Assembly: GCA_947494205.1 (NCBI GenBank)
Contig: CANLUH010000004.1
Coordinates: forward strand, 361,963-425,962
DNA: 64,000 nucleotides
Direction of reading: 5' to 3'
Origin: an uncultured Flavobacteriaceae bacterium
GTDB taxonomy: Bacteria; Bacteroidota; Bacteroidia; Flavobacteriales; Flavobacteriaceae
Under the pieces are notes generated by a model that was given only the letters and a program-made list of their open reading frames with translations, searched no databases and was not told the origin of the DNA. The stretch's first letter is position 1. Each line of letters starts with the position of its first letter. Shown here piece after piece: positions 1-9,183 of the stretch. Both the position numbers and the translations under genes were made by a program.

Positions 1-9
1 TGGTTATAA

Positions 10-1920
10 TTATTGCTTTATAAACTTTCTAGTTTCTATTGTATTATTTACGTTAAATTGAATCATGTATAATCCAGCTTCTAAATTAGCTACATTAACA
101 CCATTTGTAGATGTCCCTCTAGCAACTTCTTGACCTAACATATTAACTACTGTGAATGGTAAGTTTTCAATTGTAGATTTAACAAATAATGTATTTCCTT
201 TTACTGGGTTTGGATATACCGAAATCGTTTCTCCTAATTGTCTTACAGTACCTTCGTTTGTAATTTTTGCTGTACCACAAGCTCCTAAATTAGTCCATCC
301 AGAATTTGTTCTTTCAAATAAGTTTCCTTGGTATGTTACTCTATCTCCAGGAGAGTATGATGTTGAACTGCTCCATGGTAAAACTCCTGCACATTTATCT
401 GCTGGTGTACTAGCTACAGCAATATTTACTGTGTAATCTTCTACTTCTCCATACTGGAAACTTTCGCAAGATGTTGGTATTCCATTATATTTCATAGATA
501 CACGCATTCTTGTTTCTCCAGTAGCTGCTCCTGTTGGGATATTAAACGTTCCAACAACTGGTGTTGTTTGCGATGCTGTTTTAGTCCATACAGTTTCGCC
601 AGAATCTGTAAAATCTCCATCTTGGTTGTAATCTATAAATACAGCATAACCTTCGTTATATTTAGTTCCCGTCCATGTAGGTGTTACTCGGATAGTTACA
701 GATTCTCCTTTAGTTAAATCTGTAGAAATATTAGTAAAGTTAGAATATCCTGTACTTGTTGTTCCTGCTCCAGATGATTTATTAATAGATTCTAATTGTA
801 CACGAGAAATATATTCATCGTTAGTACTATTTCCGTTAGATGCGCAATATTGATTTCCTGTTTGGCAAGGTGTACAAGATCCTCCACAGTCTACTCCTGT
901 TTCATTTCCATTTTGAACACCATCATTACAAGTTGGCTGAGCTACAGATCCACATTTATCTGATAAAGCTAAACTTCTTCTAAAACCTCCTTGCGCTAAT
1001 ACTGCACGCATTCTATTTTTTTGACCTGTAGTAAACAAGTTCATACAAACATCATTAGAGTAATCCATGTAGTTTTGATACATATCTACAGAACCACAAG
1101 ATGTTCTACCTGCTGGACAACCAGCATTAGATGTTTGGTGTGTTGGTGTATCACTTACAAAATCGTTACCACAATTTGAATCTCCCCAGATATGACGAAG
1201 ATTTAAAAAGTGACCTACTTCGTGAGTTGTTGTTCTACCTCCATCGAAAGGAGCAGAAACTGCACCAACTCTACCAAAATAATTATATCCCATTACAACA
1301 CCATCTGTAGATGCTGCTCCTCCTGGAAATTGTGCATATCCTAAAATAGTTCCGCCTTGAGAGTTTAACATTTGTGGTACTACCCACATGTTAAGATATT
1401 CTGAAGTATTCCAAGGTGCAATTCCACCTGTAGATGTTCTTTTCATATCATTACTAGTTCCCCAGTTTCTTCTGGTTGTAGATTTTCTTGTAATTCCTGT
1501 AGTTGCATTTCCATTAGGATCTACAGTAGATAAACAAAATTCTATTTGTGTATCTGCTGCTTGAGACCATACATTATCTGCATCTGGATTAGTACGTCTA
1601 AAATCTTCATTTAAAACATCTAGTTGAGACTGTATTTGAGCCACACTAATGTTTTCTGTACTATTTCTATATAATACATGTACTACAACAGGGATAGTTA
1701 TAATATTACCTACAATTTTATTATGCTGCCCTTCTAATTGTTCAAATTCTTGCACTTTAGCTTTTGTATAATCTTCAATAGCCTGCATGCGAGATTCTAA
1801 CTTTGGGTCTAATTGTTTTCTATGCTCTAAATCTTCCATAGTGGCACATGCACGTTGTTGTGCAAATGTTGCTAAAGCAAAAAGAAAACTCAATAATGAT
1901 AAAGTAATTGTTTTTTTCAT
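10..1920 (-). CDS. Secreted M43-like (pappalysin/cytophagalysin) zinc metalloprotease with T9SS sorting domain
   Basis: An extracellular protease probably exported by the Sec and type IX systems. Residues 1-21 form a signal peptide. The metzincin zinc site HEVGHFLNLRH is at about 233-243, followed by the SDTP stretch typical of M43 enzymes and a candidate Met-turn near MDYSNDVCM. After the catalytic domain come a Cys-rich linker (NGxETGVDCGGSC), a GEVEDY-type beta domain (about 365-500), a chitin-binding-like Trp module (CAGVLPWSSSTSYSPGDRV) and a type A sorting domain starting at ISVYPNP. The linker and GEVEDY region closely resemble those of the next gene (2153-5233), also at DNA level. The gene stands alone and shares an upstream palindromic block with that neighbour. 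Family assignment is by motif; the substrate is unknown. Confidence 0.9.
   Translation of the reverse strand: MKKTITLSLLSFLFALATFAQQRACATMEDLEHRKQLDPKLESRMQAIEDYTKAKVQEFEQLEGQHNKIVGNIITIPVVVHVLYRNSTENISVAQIQSQLDVLNEDFRRTNPDADNVWSQAADTQIEFCLSTVDPNGNATTGITRKSTTRRNWGTSNDMKRTSTGGIAPWNTSEYLNMWVVPQMLNSQGGTILGYAQFPGGAASTDGVVMGYNYFGRVGAVSAPFDGGRTTTHEVGHFLNLRHIWGDSNCGNDFVSDTPTHQTSNAGCPAGRTSCGSVDMYQNYMDYSNDVCMNLFTTGQKNRMRAVLAQGGFRRSLALSDKCGSVAQPTCNDGVQNGNETGVDCGGSCTPCQTGNQYCASNGNSTNDEYISRVQLESINKSSGAGTTSTGYSNFTNISTDLTKGESVTIRVTPTWTGTKYNEGYAVFIDYNQDGDFTDSGETVWTKTASQTTPVVGTFNIPTGAATGETRMRVSMKYNGIPTSCESFQYGEVEDYTVNIAVASTPADKCAGVLPWSSSTSYSPGDRVTYQGNLFERTNSGWTNLGACGTAKITNEGTVRQLGETISVYPNPVKGNTLFVKSTIENLPFTVVNMLGQEVARGTSTNGVNVANLEAGLYMIQFNVNNTIETRKFIKQ
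421..850 (-). repeat. GEVEDY-domain coding repeat, copy 1
   Basis: This stretch encodes the GEVEDY beta domain and matches 2969-3397 closely at nucleotide level, with long identical runs around the SCESFQYGEVEDY codons and the GYAVFIDYNQDGDF codons. It is an intragenic, intergenic-scale duplication rather than a mobile element, and a plausible substrate for gene conversion between the two protease genes. Confidence 0.8.
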
Positions 1921-1924
1921 AAGG

Positions 1925-2075
1925 ATACTTTAATGATTTAATTAATTTTTTATTAGATATGCAATAAAAGTATTAAAATGCATCGAATATTCATTCGGTT
2001 ATACTTTTTTTCGATTAAAAACATCAATAAAAAAATCATTCGTTAAAAATTATGGTTTTTACCGTAATGCTAAAT
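1925..2075 (-). promoter_or_regulatory. Upstream regulatory block of the M43-like protease, shared with the M4 protease
   Basis: Read on the minus strand, this leader region resembles the one upstream of the M4 gene (5240-5405). Both carry an inverted repeat, TTACGGTAAAAACCATAA here (2050-2067), then GAATGATTTTTTT, then ATCGAAAAAA, and closer to the gene TTTTAATACNTTTATTG and AAAATTAATTAA. Order and spacing are kept, so co-regulation is likely. No clean TANNTTTG box is visible; TACTTTTA is the nearest. Confidence 0.6.
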
Positions 2076-2093
2076 GACTCTAATAGCATAAAT

Positions 2094-2125
2094 AAAAAAA
2101 GCCTCGATTTTCATCGAGGCTTTTA
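2094..2125 (-). terminator. Rho-independent terminator of the M4 protease gene
   Basis: The 8-bp stem GCCTCGAT/ATCGAGGC has a 4-nt loop and is followed by a run of seven T on the minus strand. It lies about 30 nt after the protease stop codon. Confidence 0.85.
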
Positions 2126-2152
2126 CAATAATTATTAGTTGGTTAGTTACAA

Positions 2153-5100
2153 TTATTGCTTAATAAATCGCTTTGTAATCTTAGTGTTTTCGTTAGAGAA
2201 TTCTACAATATATAAAGCTGCTTCAAGTTCTGAAACATTAATATTATTTGTTCTTAATTGTCCTTTAACGACTATTTGACCTAATGTGTTATATATTTTA
2301 TAATCTAAATTATCTACAAACGTAGACACATTTAATAGGTTACCTTTTACAGGGTTAGGATATATTTTAATATCAAAATCGCTTATAGTAACTTGTTCTG
2401 CTGTTGCAAAAGTAGTAAGTGTAGATGATGCCGTTAAATTAATGTTATCTATTGCAACATCAGACTGCCAAGTACCTCCTGTTATACGATTAAAACGTAA
2501 TTGAAGTCCTCCTCCTACATAAGCAGAAAGGTTTATAGAAACAGAATTCCACTGGTTTCCTCGATTTCCTGTTTGGTTCCAAATACTTGTCCAAGTTGTT
2601 CCATTATCATCACTAGCTTCTAGATCTACACGACCTCCGTCTGTAGAACCATACATATGATAATCGAAAGTAAAAGTTGCACTAGAAGCTGAATTAAGGT
2701 CTAGACATGGAGAGTTAATAACTGCTCGCTTGCTAGGATAACCTGTTCCATTTCCTGAAGCTTCAACATATATATAGTTAGCCCCTTGAGATCCAGAAGA
2801 TGGTCCTGTTCCATTAGAGGGTGTTCCTCCAGAATCACGTGTCCAATTTAAATCATCTCCACTAGCTTGCGTCCAAAGTCCAATACTCGTTTCAAATCCT
2901 TCTCCGTATGGCGCGCTTTCACCGCCAACACATCCAGTGTTTCCTCCACCACCACCTCCAGTGGTAATGTTTACAGTATAATCTTCAACTTCTCCATATT
3001 GGAAGCTTTCGCAAGATGTTGGCACTCCATTATATTTCATAGACACACGCATTCTTGTTGTTCCAGAGGTTGCTCCAGTAGGCACTGTAAACGAACCAGA
3101 AACTGGTGTTGTTTTAGATGCAACTTTGGTCCAAACTGTTTCTCCAGAATCTGTAAAATCTCCATCTTGGTTATAATCTATAAACACCGCATAACCTTCA
3201 TCGTAAACTGTTCCTGTCCAAGTTGGTGTTATTGTTATTGTAGAAGAGCCTCCTACAGATAAATCTGTAGATGTACTTGTAAAATCAGAATATCCAGTAC
3301 TTGTACTTCCTACTCCAGATGTTTTATTAATAGATCCTAATTGTACACGACCAATATATTCATCGTTAGTACTGTTTCCGTTAGAGCTACAATATGTAAC
3401 TCCACCACCACCTCCAGTTGGGTAAGCGTCTCCTACACCAACAGCATGCCATGCATTAGTTACTGCAATTTCTTCTGCTCCACCAGCTCCATATAAATCT
3501 TTTGCAGATTGTATTGCTCCTGTTCTTGCATTTGCAAATGTAGAGTTAGCAGATAAGTAATTATTTAAAGTTCTGTAAGCAATTTTAGCTGCTTTATCCA
3601 TCCCTATTCCAGAAACGTTAAATGCATTTCCTATATCGTTTGTACCAGCCCCACCTGCTACACTTAAATAAAACCAGTAGTTTAATACTCCAGAGTTTGT
3701 ATGTACTCCACAATAATCATTGGCTTGTGTTGGTGTCCCACAATTAGGGTTTTTCCAAAAAGTTCCTCCATAAGTATCTGGTTGATTTCTAGAATTAGGA
3801 TCACTCATAGATCGTAATGCAGATACTCCACTTCTTCTATCGATTTCTTCTCCTATTAACCAAGTATCTGCATTTGGCGAAGCGTCATTTCCATTACCTT
3901 TTCCGTAATGCTCTATCGCTGCTCCCCAAATATCTGAAAACCCTTCATTTAAACCTCCAGATTCTCTTCTGTATGCTAAGTTTGCTGTATTAGAAGTTAC
4001 TGCGTGCCCTACCTCATGTGCTGCAACATCTAACGATGTTAAAGCATCAAAATTCCCATTACCTTCATTTCCGTTAGATGATCCGTCACCATAGGTCATA
4101 ACGCTTCCATTCCAAAACGCATTATCATATCCTGCGCCTCCCGGCTGGTTGTCGTAATGTACCCAACTATTAATTGCTGCTCCAGATCCGTCGAAACTAT
4201 TTCTAGAGTGCTTAGCTTGCCAGTAGTCGTAAGTTACTTCTGCTCCCCAATGCGCATCTAAGGCTGCGTTATCTTTATTTGAATTATTAAATTCGGCAGC
4301 AGTCCAATCGTTATTTGCATCTGTAAAGTTTGTATTTGGATAGCTATTTTGTCCGCCACTATTATAAGTATTAACTCCTCCACCTCTTGTATTATCTCTT
4401 AAGGCATAAGGTGATCCTACTTTTCTAGTGGTTATAGTTCTTGTTCCACTATAACGAGTTGCTGCATTCCCCGTTGCTCTGTATGCCATGGTATGTTCTT
4501 CGCTATGTGCAACATGTTCTATACTACCAAGATTAGCAACAGAATTAGCATGTTCTCCAACGTGTTTTATAACACTGTTATAAAATAATGGTGCTCCAGT
4601 AACTGCATCTATATACAATACACCTCTACTTAATGGTTGAGTAGCATAAATATCGTATTTGTAAGCTAAATAAGCATTGTTAGCAGTATCTTTTCCTTGG
4701 TAATCTAGATTAGGTAATAACACTAATTCTCCTTCTGGTTTTGTGTATCCTAATCTATTTGCAGCATCTGCATTATCCCATAAATAACTTTCTGCGCCTA
4801 TATGGTTTATTGCTGATTGAAACCCTTGTTCTTTTGTTATCTGTGGTATTGTATTTACATCTTTAAGATTGTAAAACTCTCCACTCATTGTATTTACTCT
4901 ACCATTTTTAGCGTGTAAAGTATAAGTCGCAAACTCTACATCTATACCATCATGTTGTAATTGATATTTATGATGTACGTATCCTAGGTTATCTGTTTCA
5001 GATTTTATCTGAACAAATGTATCGTTATCCCCTGCTTGTAATTGATTCTTAAAAAGTGTGTTAGCATCTTGTAACTTGTAAGGTGATTCTTTTTGAAAAA

Positions 5101-5233
5101 CTATTAAGCCAGGTTCTCCATTAGCATTATTAATTTTCTGAGAATCATTTTTTTGTTCTTGCCCATAACTTGATGCAGTAACTAGACCAGCAAGTAATGG
5201 AAGCGCAAAAACACGAAGTAATTTTTTCTTCAT
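2153..5233 (-). CDS. Secreted M4 (thermolysin-family) metalloprotease with GEVEDY, MAM-like and T9SS domains
   Basis: An extracellular gluzincin. It has a signal peptide (1-24), an FTP/PepSY-type propeptide (about 40-230), and a catalytic domain with HEVGH at 406-410 and the downstream glutamate motif GGLNEGFSD near 427-435. The thermolysin C-terminal lobe includes GVHTNSGVLNYWFY. Next come a GEVEDY domain (about 610-750), a glycine linker, a MAM/jelly-roll-like domain (about 760-935, FDYHMYG and IDNINL) and a type A sorting domain beginning KIYPNP and ending KRFIKQ. At 1026 residues it is much longer than a bare M4 enzyme because of these C-terminal modules. It is transcribed alone, with its own terminator. 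High confidence in family, none on substrate. Confidence 0.95.
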   Translation of the reverse strand: MKKKLLRVFALPLLAGLVTASSYGQEQKNDSQKINNANGEPGLIVFQKESPYKLQDANTLFKNQLQAGDNDTFVQIKSETDNLGYVHHKYQLQHDGIDVEFATYTLHAKNGRVNTMSGEFYNLKDVNTIPQITKEQGFQSAINHIGAESYLWDNADAANRLGYTKPEGELVLLPNLDYQGKDTANNAYLAYKYDIYATQPLSRGVLYIDAVTGAPLFYNSVIKHVGEHANSVANLGSIEHVAHSEEHTMAYRATGNAATRYSGTRTITTRKVGSPYALRDNTRGGGVNTYNSGGQNSYPNTNFTDANNDWTAAEFNNSNKDNAALDAHWGAEVTYDYWQAKHSRNSFDGSGAAINSWVHYDNQPGGAGYDNAFWNGSVMTYGDGSSNGNEGNGNFDALTSLDVAAHEVGHAVTSNTANLAYRRESGGLNEGFSDIWGAAIEHYGKGNGNDASPNADTWLIGEEIDRRSGVSALRSMSDPNSRNQPDTYGGTFWKNPNCGTPTQANDYCGVHTNSGVLNYWFYLSVAGGAGTNDIGNAFNVSGIGMDKAAKIAYRTLNNYLSANSTFANARTGAIQSAKDLYGAGGAEEIAVTNAWHAVGVGDAYPTGGGGGVTYCSSNGNSTNDEYIGRVQLGSINKTSGVGSTSTGYSDFTSTSTDLSVGGSSTITITPTWTGTVYDEGYAVFIDYNQDGDFTDSGETVWTKVASKTTPVSGSFTVPTGATSGTTRMRVSMKYNGVPTSCESFQYGEVEDYTVNITTGGGGGGNTGCVGGESAPYGEGFETSIGLWTQASGDDLNWTRDSGGTPSNGTGPSSGSQGANYIYVEASGNGTGYPSKRAVINSPCLDLNSASSATFTFDYHMYGSTDGGRVDLEASDDNGTTWTSIWNQTGNRGNQWNSVSINLSAYVGGGLQLRFNRITGGTWQSDVAIDNINLTASSTLTTFATAEQVTISDFDIKIYPNPVKGNLLNVSTFVDNLDYKIYNTLGQIVVKGQLRTNNINVSELEAALYIVEFSNENTKITKRFIKQ
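2969..3397 (-). repeat. GEVEDY-domain coding repeat, copy 2
   Basis: Second copy of the domain-coding repeat shared with 421-850. Differences are mostly single bases at third codon positions, as expected of a fairly recent domain duplication or gene conversion. Confidence 0.8.
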
Positions 5234-5239
5234 AATTTA

Positions 5240-5405
5240 ATGAGGTTTTTGGTTGATTAATTAATTTTTATGAATTTTATTGAAAGATTATCAATAAATG
5301 TATTAAAACACTAATCAATAAGTAGTTTTTATTTTGGTTTTTTCGATAAAAAGCACCTAAAAAAAAATCATTCTTCTCAAATTACGGTTTTTGCCGTAAC
5401 GCTAT
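5240..5405 (-). promoter_or_regulatory. Upstream regulatory block of the M4 protease
   Basis: On the minus strand this contains the perfect hairpin TTACGG-CAAAAA-CCGTAA (5382-5399), then GAATGATTTTTTTTT, TATCGAAAAAA, TTTTAATACATTTATTG and AAAATTAATTAA, in the same order as upstream of the M43-like gene (1925-2075). It is the larger part of a 464-nt gap between divergent genes. Confidence 0.6.
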
Positions 5406-5697
5406 TGTTTTCTCTTTTTTACTCACGTTTACGAAATAGATTTTGAATTTCCAAATTCTGAATTTTAAAGCAAAAAACAGATTTAAAAATCCCTCAAAAT
5501 GAGATCAATAACTCGTTTAAATAAAAATTTTAACACTTCTATTTATTCAAAAACATCTAAAAAAATGCTTTTCAAACTTTGTTTTAAGTTATTCATCGAT
5601 TTTAATGCGTAAAAAGTAGATTTTAATATAAAAAGTGTTAAAAAATTACATTTTATTTAATAACTTGACTATCACTAACCAAAATCTAAATACTATA
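5406..5697. other. Intergenic, AT-rich; left part of the OmpA-protein promoter region
   Basis: No gene of convincing length is seen. The stretch presumably carries the promoter of the OmpA-type gene, but no paired TTG and TANNTTTG boxes could be pinned down. Confidence 0.5.
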
Positions 5698-6633
5698 ATG
5701 AGTAAAAAAACCAGTTATCTACTAGGGATTTTGCTGACTATTATTATCGGTACAATTTTGTATTATTATTTGTGTTGTAAATCTCATGAAGGAGACACAA
5801 ATACGACTACAAATATTGAAACAGTAGTCCCCAAAGCTCCCGAAATTAAAAATCCTACTAAAAATGATTTTTCTATTATTGATTCTAAAAGCGGTATGTC
5901 TTTTAAAACAAATGGTAATTTCAATTTTAATACCTCTAAATTTTCTATTCTTAACCCTATATCGGCAGGTTTAAATTCTGAAGTCAAGAAATTAACCAAC
6001 TATCTAAACAATAACAGTAATAAAACAATTGACATTACTGGTTTTTATACCAATGCGGAAGAGAATAATAGTGCATTTCCTTCTTTAGGATTAGCAAGAG
6101 CTAATGTTATAAAAAATTATTTTATAACCAATGGTGCTTCGTCTAAATCCATTAACACTTTTGGAGTAGCAAACGATAGTTTAGTTCCTAATGATAAAGG
6201 TGTATTTTTTGGACCTGTAACTTACCAATTAAAAACGATGGAGGATGGAGACACTTCTGCTAGCGACAACTTATCAGCACTAAAAGAAGCCATTACAGCA
6301 GACCCTTTAATCATGCATTTCGAAATAGGCAACACAAGTATAAACCTATCTCCAGAACAGCGTGAAAAAGTTGCTAATATTTCTAGATATGTAGATAAAA
6401 CAGATAATACTGTTATTCAAATTATTGGGCATACAGACAGTAAGGGAGATAGGGCTAGTAATATTGTATTAGGACAGAATAGAGCCAATGGAATTAAGGA
6501 ATATTTTATGAAAAATGGCATCTCCGAATCTAAAATTAAAACGTCTTCTAAAGGCCCAGATCAACCCATTGCTGATAATAGCACTAAGGAAGGTCGCTTC
6601 AAAAATAGAAGAGTAGTTGTAACCATTAACTAA
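5698..6633 (+). CDS. OmpA-family protein with N-terminal membrane anchor and two OmpA-like repeats
   Basis: A peptidoglycan-associated envelope protein by family. I start it at ATG 5698 (MSKKTSYLLG); a GTG at 5635 would add 21 residues in front of the membrane anchor and looks spurious. Residues 7-26 form one transmembrane helix, followed by a Thr/Asn-rich linker. The C-terminal OmpA domain carries the peptidoglycan-binding signature IIGHTDSKGDRASNIVLGQNRA and ends GRFKNRRVVV. Ahead of it (about 85-170) is a more degenerate OmpA-like repeat, TIDITGFYTNAEENN then LGLARANVIKNYFITNGA, which lacks the aspartate of the GHTD motif. It is followed after 15 nt by the helix-hairpin-helix membrane gene, so the two are probably one transcript. 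Confidence 0.85.
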   Translation: MSKKTSYLLGILLTIIIGTILYYYLCCKSHEGDTNTTTNIETVVPKAPEIKNPTKNDFSIIDSKSGMSFKTNGNFNFNTSKFSILNPISAGLNSEVKKLTNYLNNNSNKTIDITGFYTNAEENNSAFPSLGLARANVIKNYFITNGASSKSINTFGVANDSLVPNDKGVFFGPVTYQLKTMEDGDTSASDNLSALKEAITADPLIMHFEIGNTSINLSPEQREKVANISRYVDKTDNTVIQIIGHTDSKGDRASNIVLGQNRANGIKEYFMKNGISESKIKTSSKGPDQPIADNSTKEGRFKNRRVVVTIN

Positions 6634-6648
6634 AAAAAACAAAAAATT

Positions 6649-7224
6649 ATGTGGTGTATATTAATCCCATTACTAGTAGGACTTATTAGTGCTATACTAG
6701 GTTACTTAATAGGAAAACTATCTAGTAATAATAACCAAAATAATAATGTAGACATAAATGTCTTTAAAAATAGAATTGCCATTCTAGAGGCCGATCTCGA
6801 GGCTTGTAAAGCAAGTAAACAAACGAATACTGGCATAGCTTCTGGAGCTGGAAACGGCGGACTCGGCTCTAACATGATGGCTTCTAACTTAACAGCAACA
6901 ACTACAACAGCTGCTGTTAGCGCTGTGACGTTTAATGCAGATGCGGCAAAGGCAGCTTTTGGAAAACGTATTAAGGAAAATGACTTAACTGTAGTAGAGG
7001 GAATTGGCCCTAAAATACAAGAGTTATTTCATAATCATGATGTAAAAACGTGGGCAGAATTAGCGAACTGTAGTGTAGAAAAATGCCAATCTGTTTTAGA
7101 CAGTGGTGGCGAACGTTTTAAAATCCATAAACCTGGTACTTGGCCAAAACAATCACTTTTAGCTTCCGAAGGGAAATGGCAAGAGCTTAAAGATTGGCAA
7201 GATGTATTGGATGGCGGAAAATAA
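6649..7224 (+). CDS. Membrane-anchored protein with C-terminal helix-hairpin-helix-like domain
   Basis: A protein of unknown role. One N-terminal transmembrane helix (residues 3-23, IPLLVGLISAILGYLIG) is followed by a short coiled-coil-like stretch (RIAILEADLEACKA), an Ala/Thr/Gly linker and a C-terminal domain beginning LTVVEGIGPKIQELF, typical of helix-hairpin-helix folds attached to membrane proteins in Bacteroidota. Whether this domain binds nucleic acid is unknown. It ends about 34 nt before a strong terminator and follows the OmpA gene by 15 nt, so the pair likely works together in the envelope. Confidence 0.75.
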   Translation: MWCILIPLLVGLISAILGYLIGKLSSNNNQNNNVDINVFKNRIAILEADLEACKASKQTNTGIASGAGNGGLGSNMMASNLTATTTTAAVSAVTFNADAAKAAFGKRIKENDLTVVEGIGPKIQELFHNHDVKTWAELANCSVEKCQSVLDSGGERFKIHKPGTWPKQSLLASEGKWQELKDWQDVLDGGK

Positions 7225-7257
7225 AATCCCCAATACAAACAATTAAAATCTATAAGG

Positions 7258-7288
7258 CGTTTCAAATTTTTGAAACGTCTTTTTTTAT
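7258..7288 (+). terminator. Rho-independent terminator of the OmpA/HHH operon
   Basis: Nine-bp stem CGTTTCAAA/TTTGAAACG with a 2-nt loop, then TCTTTTTTT. The tail suits only the plus strand, so it ends the OmpA/HHH transcript and not the convergent gene at 7297. Confidence 0.85.
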
Positions 7289-7296
7289 AGAAACTA

Positions 7297-8430
7297 TTAA
7301 TTATACTTTACCTTTCTTAATATTCTTATCGCTTCTTTATATCGCATGTATACATCTGCACTGTATACTTTTAAAAAGGGTTTTGCTTCTTTCAGTTTAT
7401 CTATAGCTTCATGAAATAAATTAAGGTAACATATTAAATACGTTACTGGTAAGTTTTGCAAATCCTTTACTTCTGTAGGGCTTAAGTCTTTTCCTTTTTT
7501 TAATTTTTCTAACAGCGCATTATTAGCATTATAAATATGATGCAGCATTTTTTTATCGTACTGTGGTGGCTGAAAAATTAAAGTACTTTCTATATTATAA
7601 TTTGCATTATTACCAAAACTAATTAAAGTTTCTTCTAGCGGATAATATTTAAAGTTATTTTGAAATCCTAGTTTTACATATTCAACAATCTTAAAGCTAT
7701 TATCATCTAAGGTAATTGATACTTCATCTAAAGCAGAAAAAAACAAACGGACTTGCTCATTAATGAGCTCTATGTCTACTCTAGAATAAAACACCTCATC
7801 TTTAACTTCTTTTTTTTGTCCAGACCAACAGACTACAAAATACTCTTTAAATACTTTATATTTTGGATTATAATCTTGTCTGTTTTTCATAAAATCGAAA
7901 ACACCATCTAGAGTATATTCTATATTATTCTGCGAATGATTTTCTATCGCTTCAACTATTTTAGAATTCACATCCTTTATATCGCTTTCAAATAGCTTAG
8001 GCATACTCATGCTTCCGTCTCTAAAAAACACAGCCCCACCATAATATTTCCATATATTTTTACGAAGAGATGTTAACTGATCTATTGGACGTATAGTTAC
8101 TAGGCCAACAACTTTATGCTCTGGCAAATGCGGAAAGGGCACATTCTCGTATTGAACTATAGGAGGGTTTGTTAAATAGGCATTTATAAGATTTTGAATT
8201 TTACTATCGTCGAAAAAATCGACACCTATTATACTATTATCTGCATCTTCTACTCCTATAACTATAAACGAATTATTTTTAGGGTTACTATTAGATAAGG
8301 CGCAAACGTGTTTTAAAAATTTAGCTTTCCCTTCTTTTTGACCTATATCTATTTTACGTTTTTTATCATAAAAACTATTCTCGTCGTTATGAGCAAGTAA
8401 GTTTTTAATTAAAAGACGTTTATTAATCAT
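7297..8430 (-). CDS. AlbA_2 (Schlafen AlbA_2-like) domain protein
   Basis: The N-terminal half (about 15-145) has the features of the AlbA_2 putative nucleic-acid-binding fold: KIDIGQKEGKAKFLKHVCALSN, then FIVIGVEDADNSIIGVD, then YFRDG-like GGAVFFRDGSMSMP. The second half (about 170-377) is alpha/beta with no recognised motif. AlbA_2 proteins are often annotated as ATP-binding or transcriptional regulators, sometimes near defence loci, but nothing here proves either role. It is the last gene of a four-gene minus-strand operon, 12 nt behind the DUF2233 lipoprotein. Being the only putative nucleic-acid binder in the operon, it might be regulatory; that is inference. Confidence 0.7.
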   Translation of the reverse strand: MINKRLLIKNLLAHNDENSFYDKKRKIDIGQKEGKAKFLKHVCALSNSNPKNNSFIVIGVEDADNSIIGVDFFDDSKIQNLINAYLTNPPIVQYENVPFPHLPEHKVVGLVTIRPIDQLTSLRKNIWKYYGGAVFFRDGSMSMPKLFESDIKDVNSKIVEAIENHSQNNIEYTLDGVFDFMKNRQDYNPKYKVFKEYFVVCWSGQKKEVKDEVFYSRVDIELINEQVRLFFSALDEVSITLDDNSFKIVEYVKLGFQNNFKYYPLEETLISFGNNANYNIESTLIFQPPQYDKKMLHHIYNANNALLEKLKKGKDLSPTEVKDLQNLPVTYLICYLNLFHEAIDKLKEAKPFLKVYSADVYMRYKEAIRILRKVKYN

Positions 8431-8442
8431 TTAAATTCTAAT

Positions 8443-9183
8443 TCATTCTGTTACACCAATAATAACTCCAAAATCTCCTTCTAATTGTTCCCATGCTTTA
8501 GATGGCAAATAGGTTTTAGATACAAATCCATCTAAATATAACGCATTTTTACAACCATTATCTTTAAAGTATGTTGCGAAATCATAAAAATTGATTTTCT
8601 TTTTAGACATAGCAAATAACAATCTTCCATCTGGTAGTACACCCACACCATTTCTAATATTCAAATTCTTTGAACCTTTATTAAATTTTGAATGCAATAC
8701 ACCATCTATTACTAACATTGGCCCAGATTGAGTGGCATACTTAATAGTATTATTAGATGTAAAGCTAGGAGTTGTAACTATTTTAGCATCCTTGGTATCG
8801 GTTATATAAAAAACGCCATTAGGTTGTAAATAGAAATTACCATAGCCTTTTTCTGTTCTATCAATTTCTGAAAGTATTTTAGAATCCTCAATGTACAAAC
8901 CTTGTGGAGCACCATTTTTTTTATACATACCTCCGTTTGTAGCAAATACTAATTGCTTCCCGTTTTTTTGAAGCGTCTCTTTTAATTGTTTAAAATTAGA
9001 GTAATTGGAATCGTTTTCCTGTTTCCAGTAGCATTTTAATTCTTGGGTTTCTGGGTTTACTATGTAACTTAATATATTAGGGTTTTCGGTTAAAATAACT
9101 TCACTTTCCTTTTTACAAGAACAGAGCACAACAAAACTAGAGAGTGTTATAAAAGTAATATATATAGCTACTTTTTTTATCAT
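8443..9183 (-). CDS. Phosphodiester glycosidase/NAGPA-like (DUF2233) lipoprotein
   Basis: A predicted lipoprotein: hydrophobic N-terminus followed by a lipobox-like VVLCSC near residue 22. The body matches the NAGPA/DUF2233 fold, with ATNGGMYKKNGAPQGLYIEDSK, then ATQSGPMLVIDG, NIRNGVGVLPDGRLLFAMS and the C-terminal ALYLDGFVSKTY. Members cleave sugar phosphodiesters (for example mannose-6-phosphate uncovering enzyme) or act on cell-surface glycopolymers; the substrate here is not deducible. The start overlaps the HD-hydrolase stop by 4 nt, so translation is probably coupled. Confidence 0.85.
   Translation of the reverse strand: MIKKVAIYITFITLSSFVVLCSCKKESEVILTENPNILSYIVNPETQELKCYWKQENDSNYSNFKQLKETLQKNGKQLVFATNGGMYKKNGAPQGLYIEDSKILSEIDRTEKGYGNFYLQPNGVFYITDTKDAKIVTTPSFTSNNTIKYATQSGPMLVIDGVLHSKFNKGSKNLNIRNGVGVLPDGRLLFAMSKKKINFYDFATYFKDNGCKNALYLDGFVSKTYLPSKAWEQLEGDFGVIIGVTE

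Noticed and set aside
2867..3262. Plus-strand Cys/Ser-rich frame of about 130 codons
   Set aside because: Antisense to the well-supported M4 protease, no promoter or conserved motif.
7297..8430. Defence island centred on the AlbA_2 protein
   Set aside because: Its neighbours are an SDR, an HD hydrolase and a glycosidase-like lipoprotein; no helicase, nuclease or other defence partner is present.
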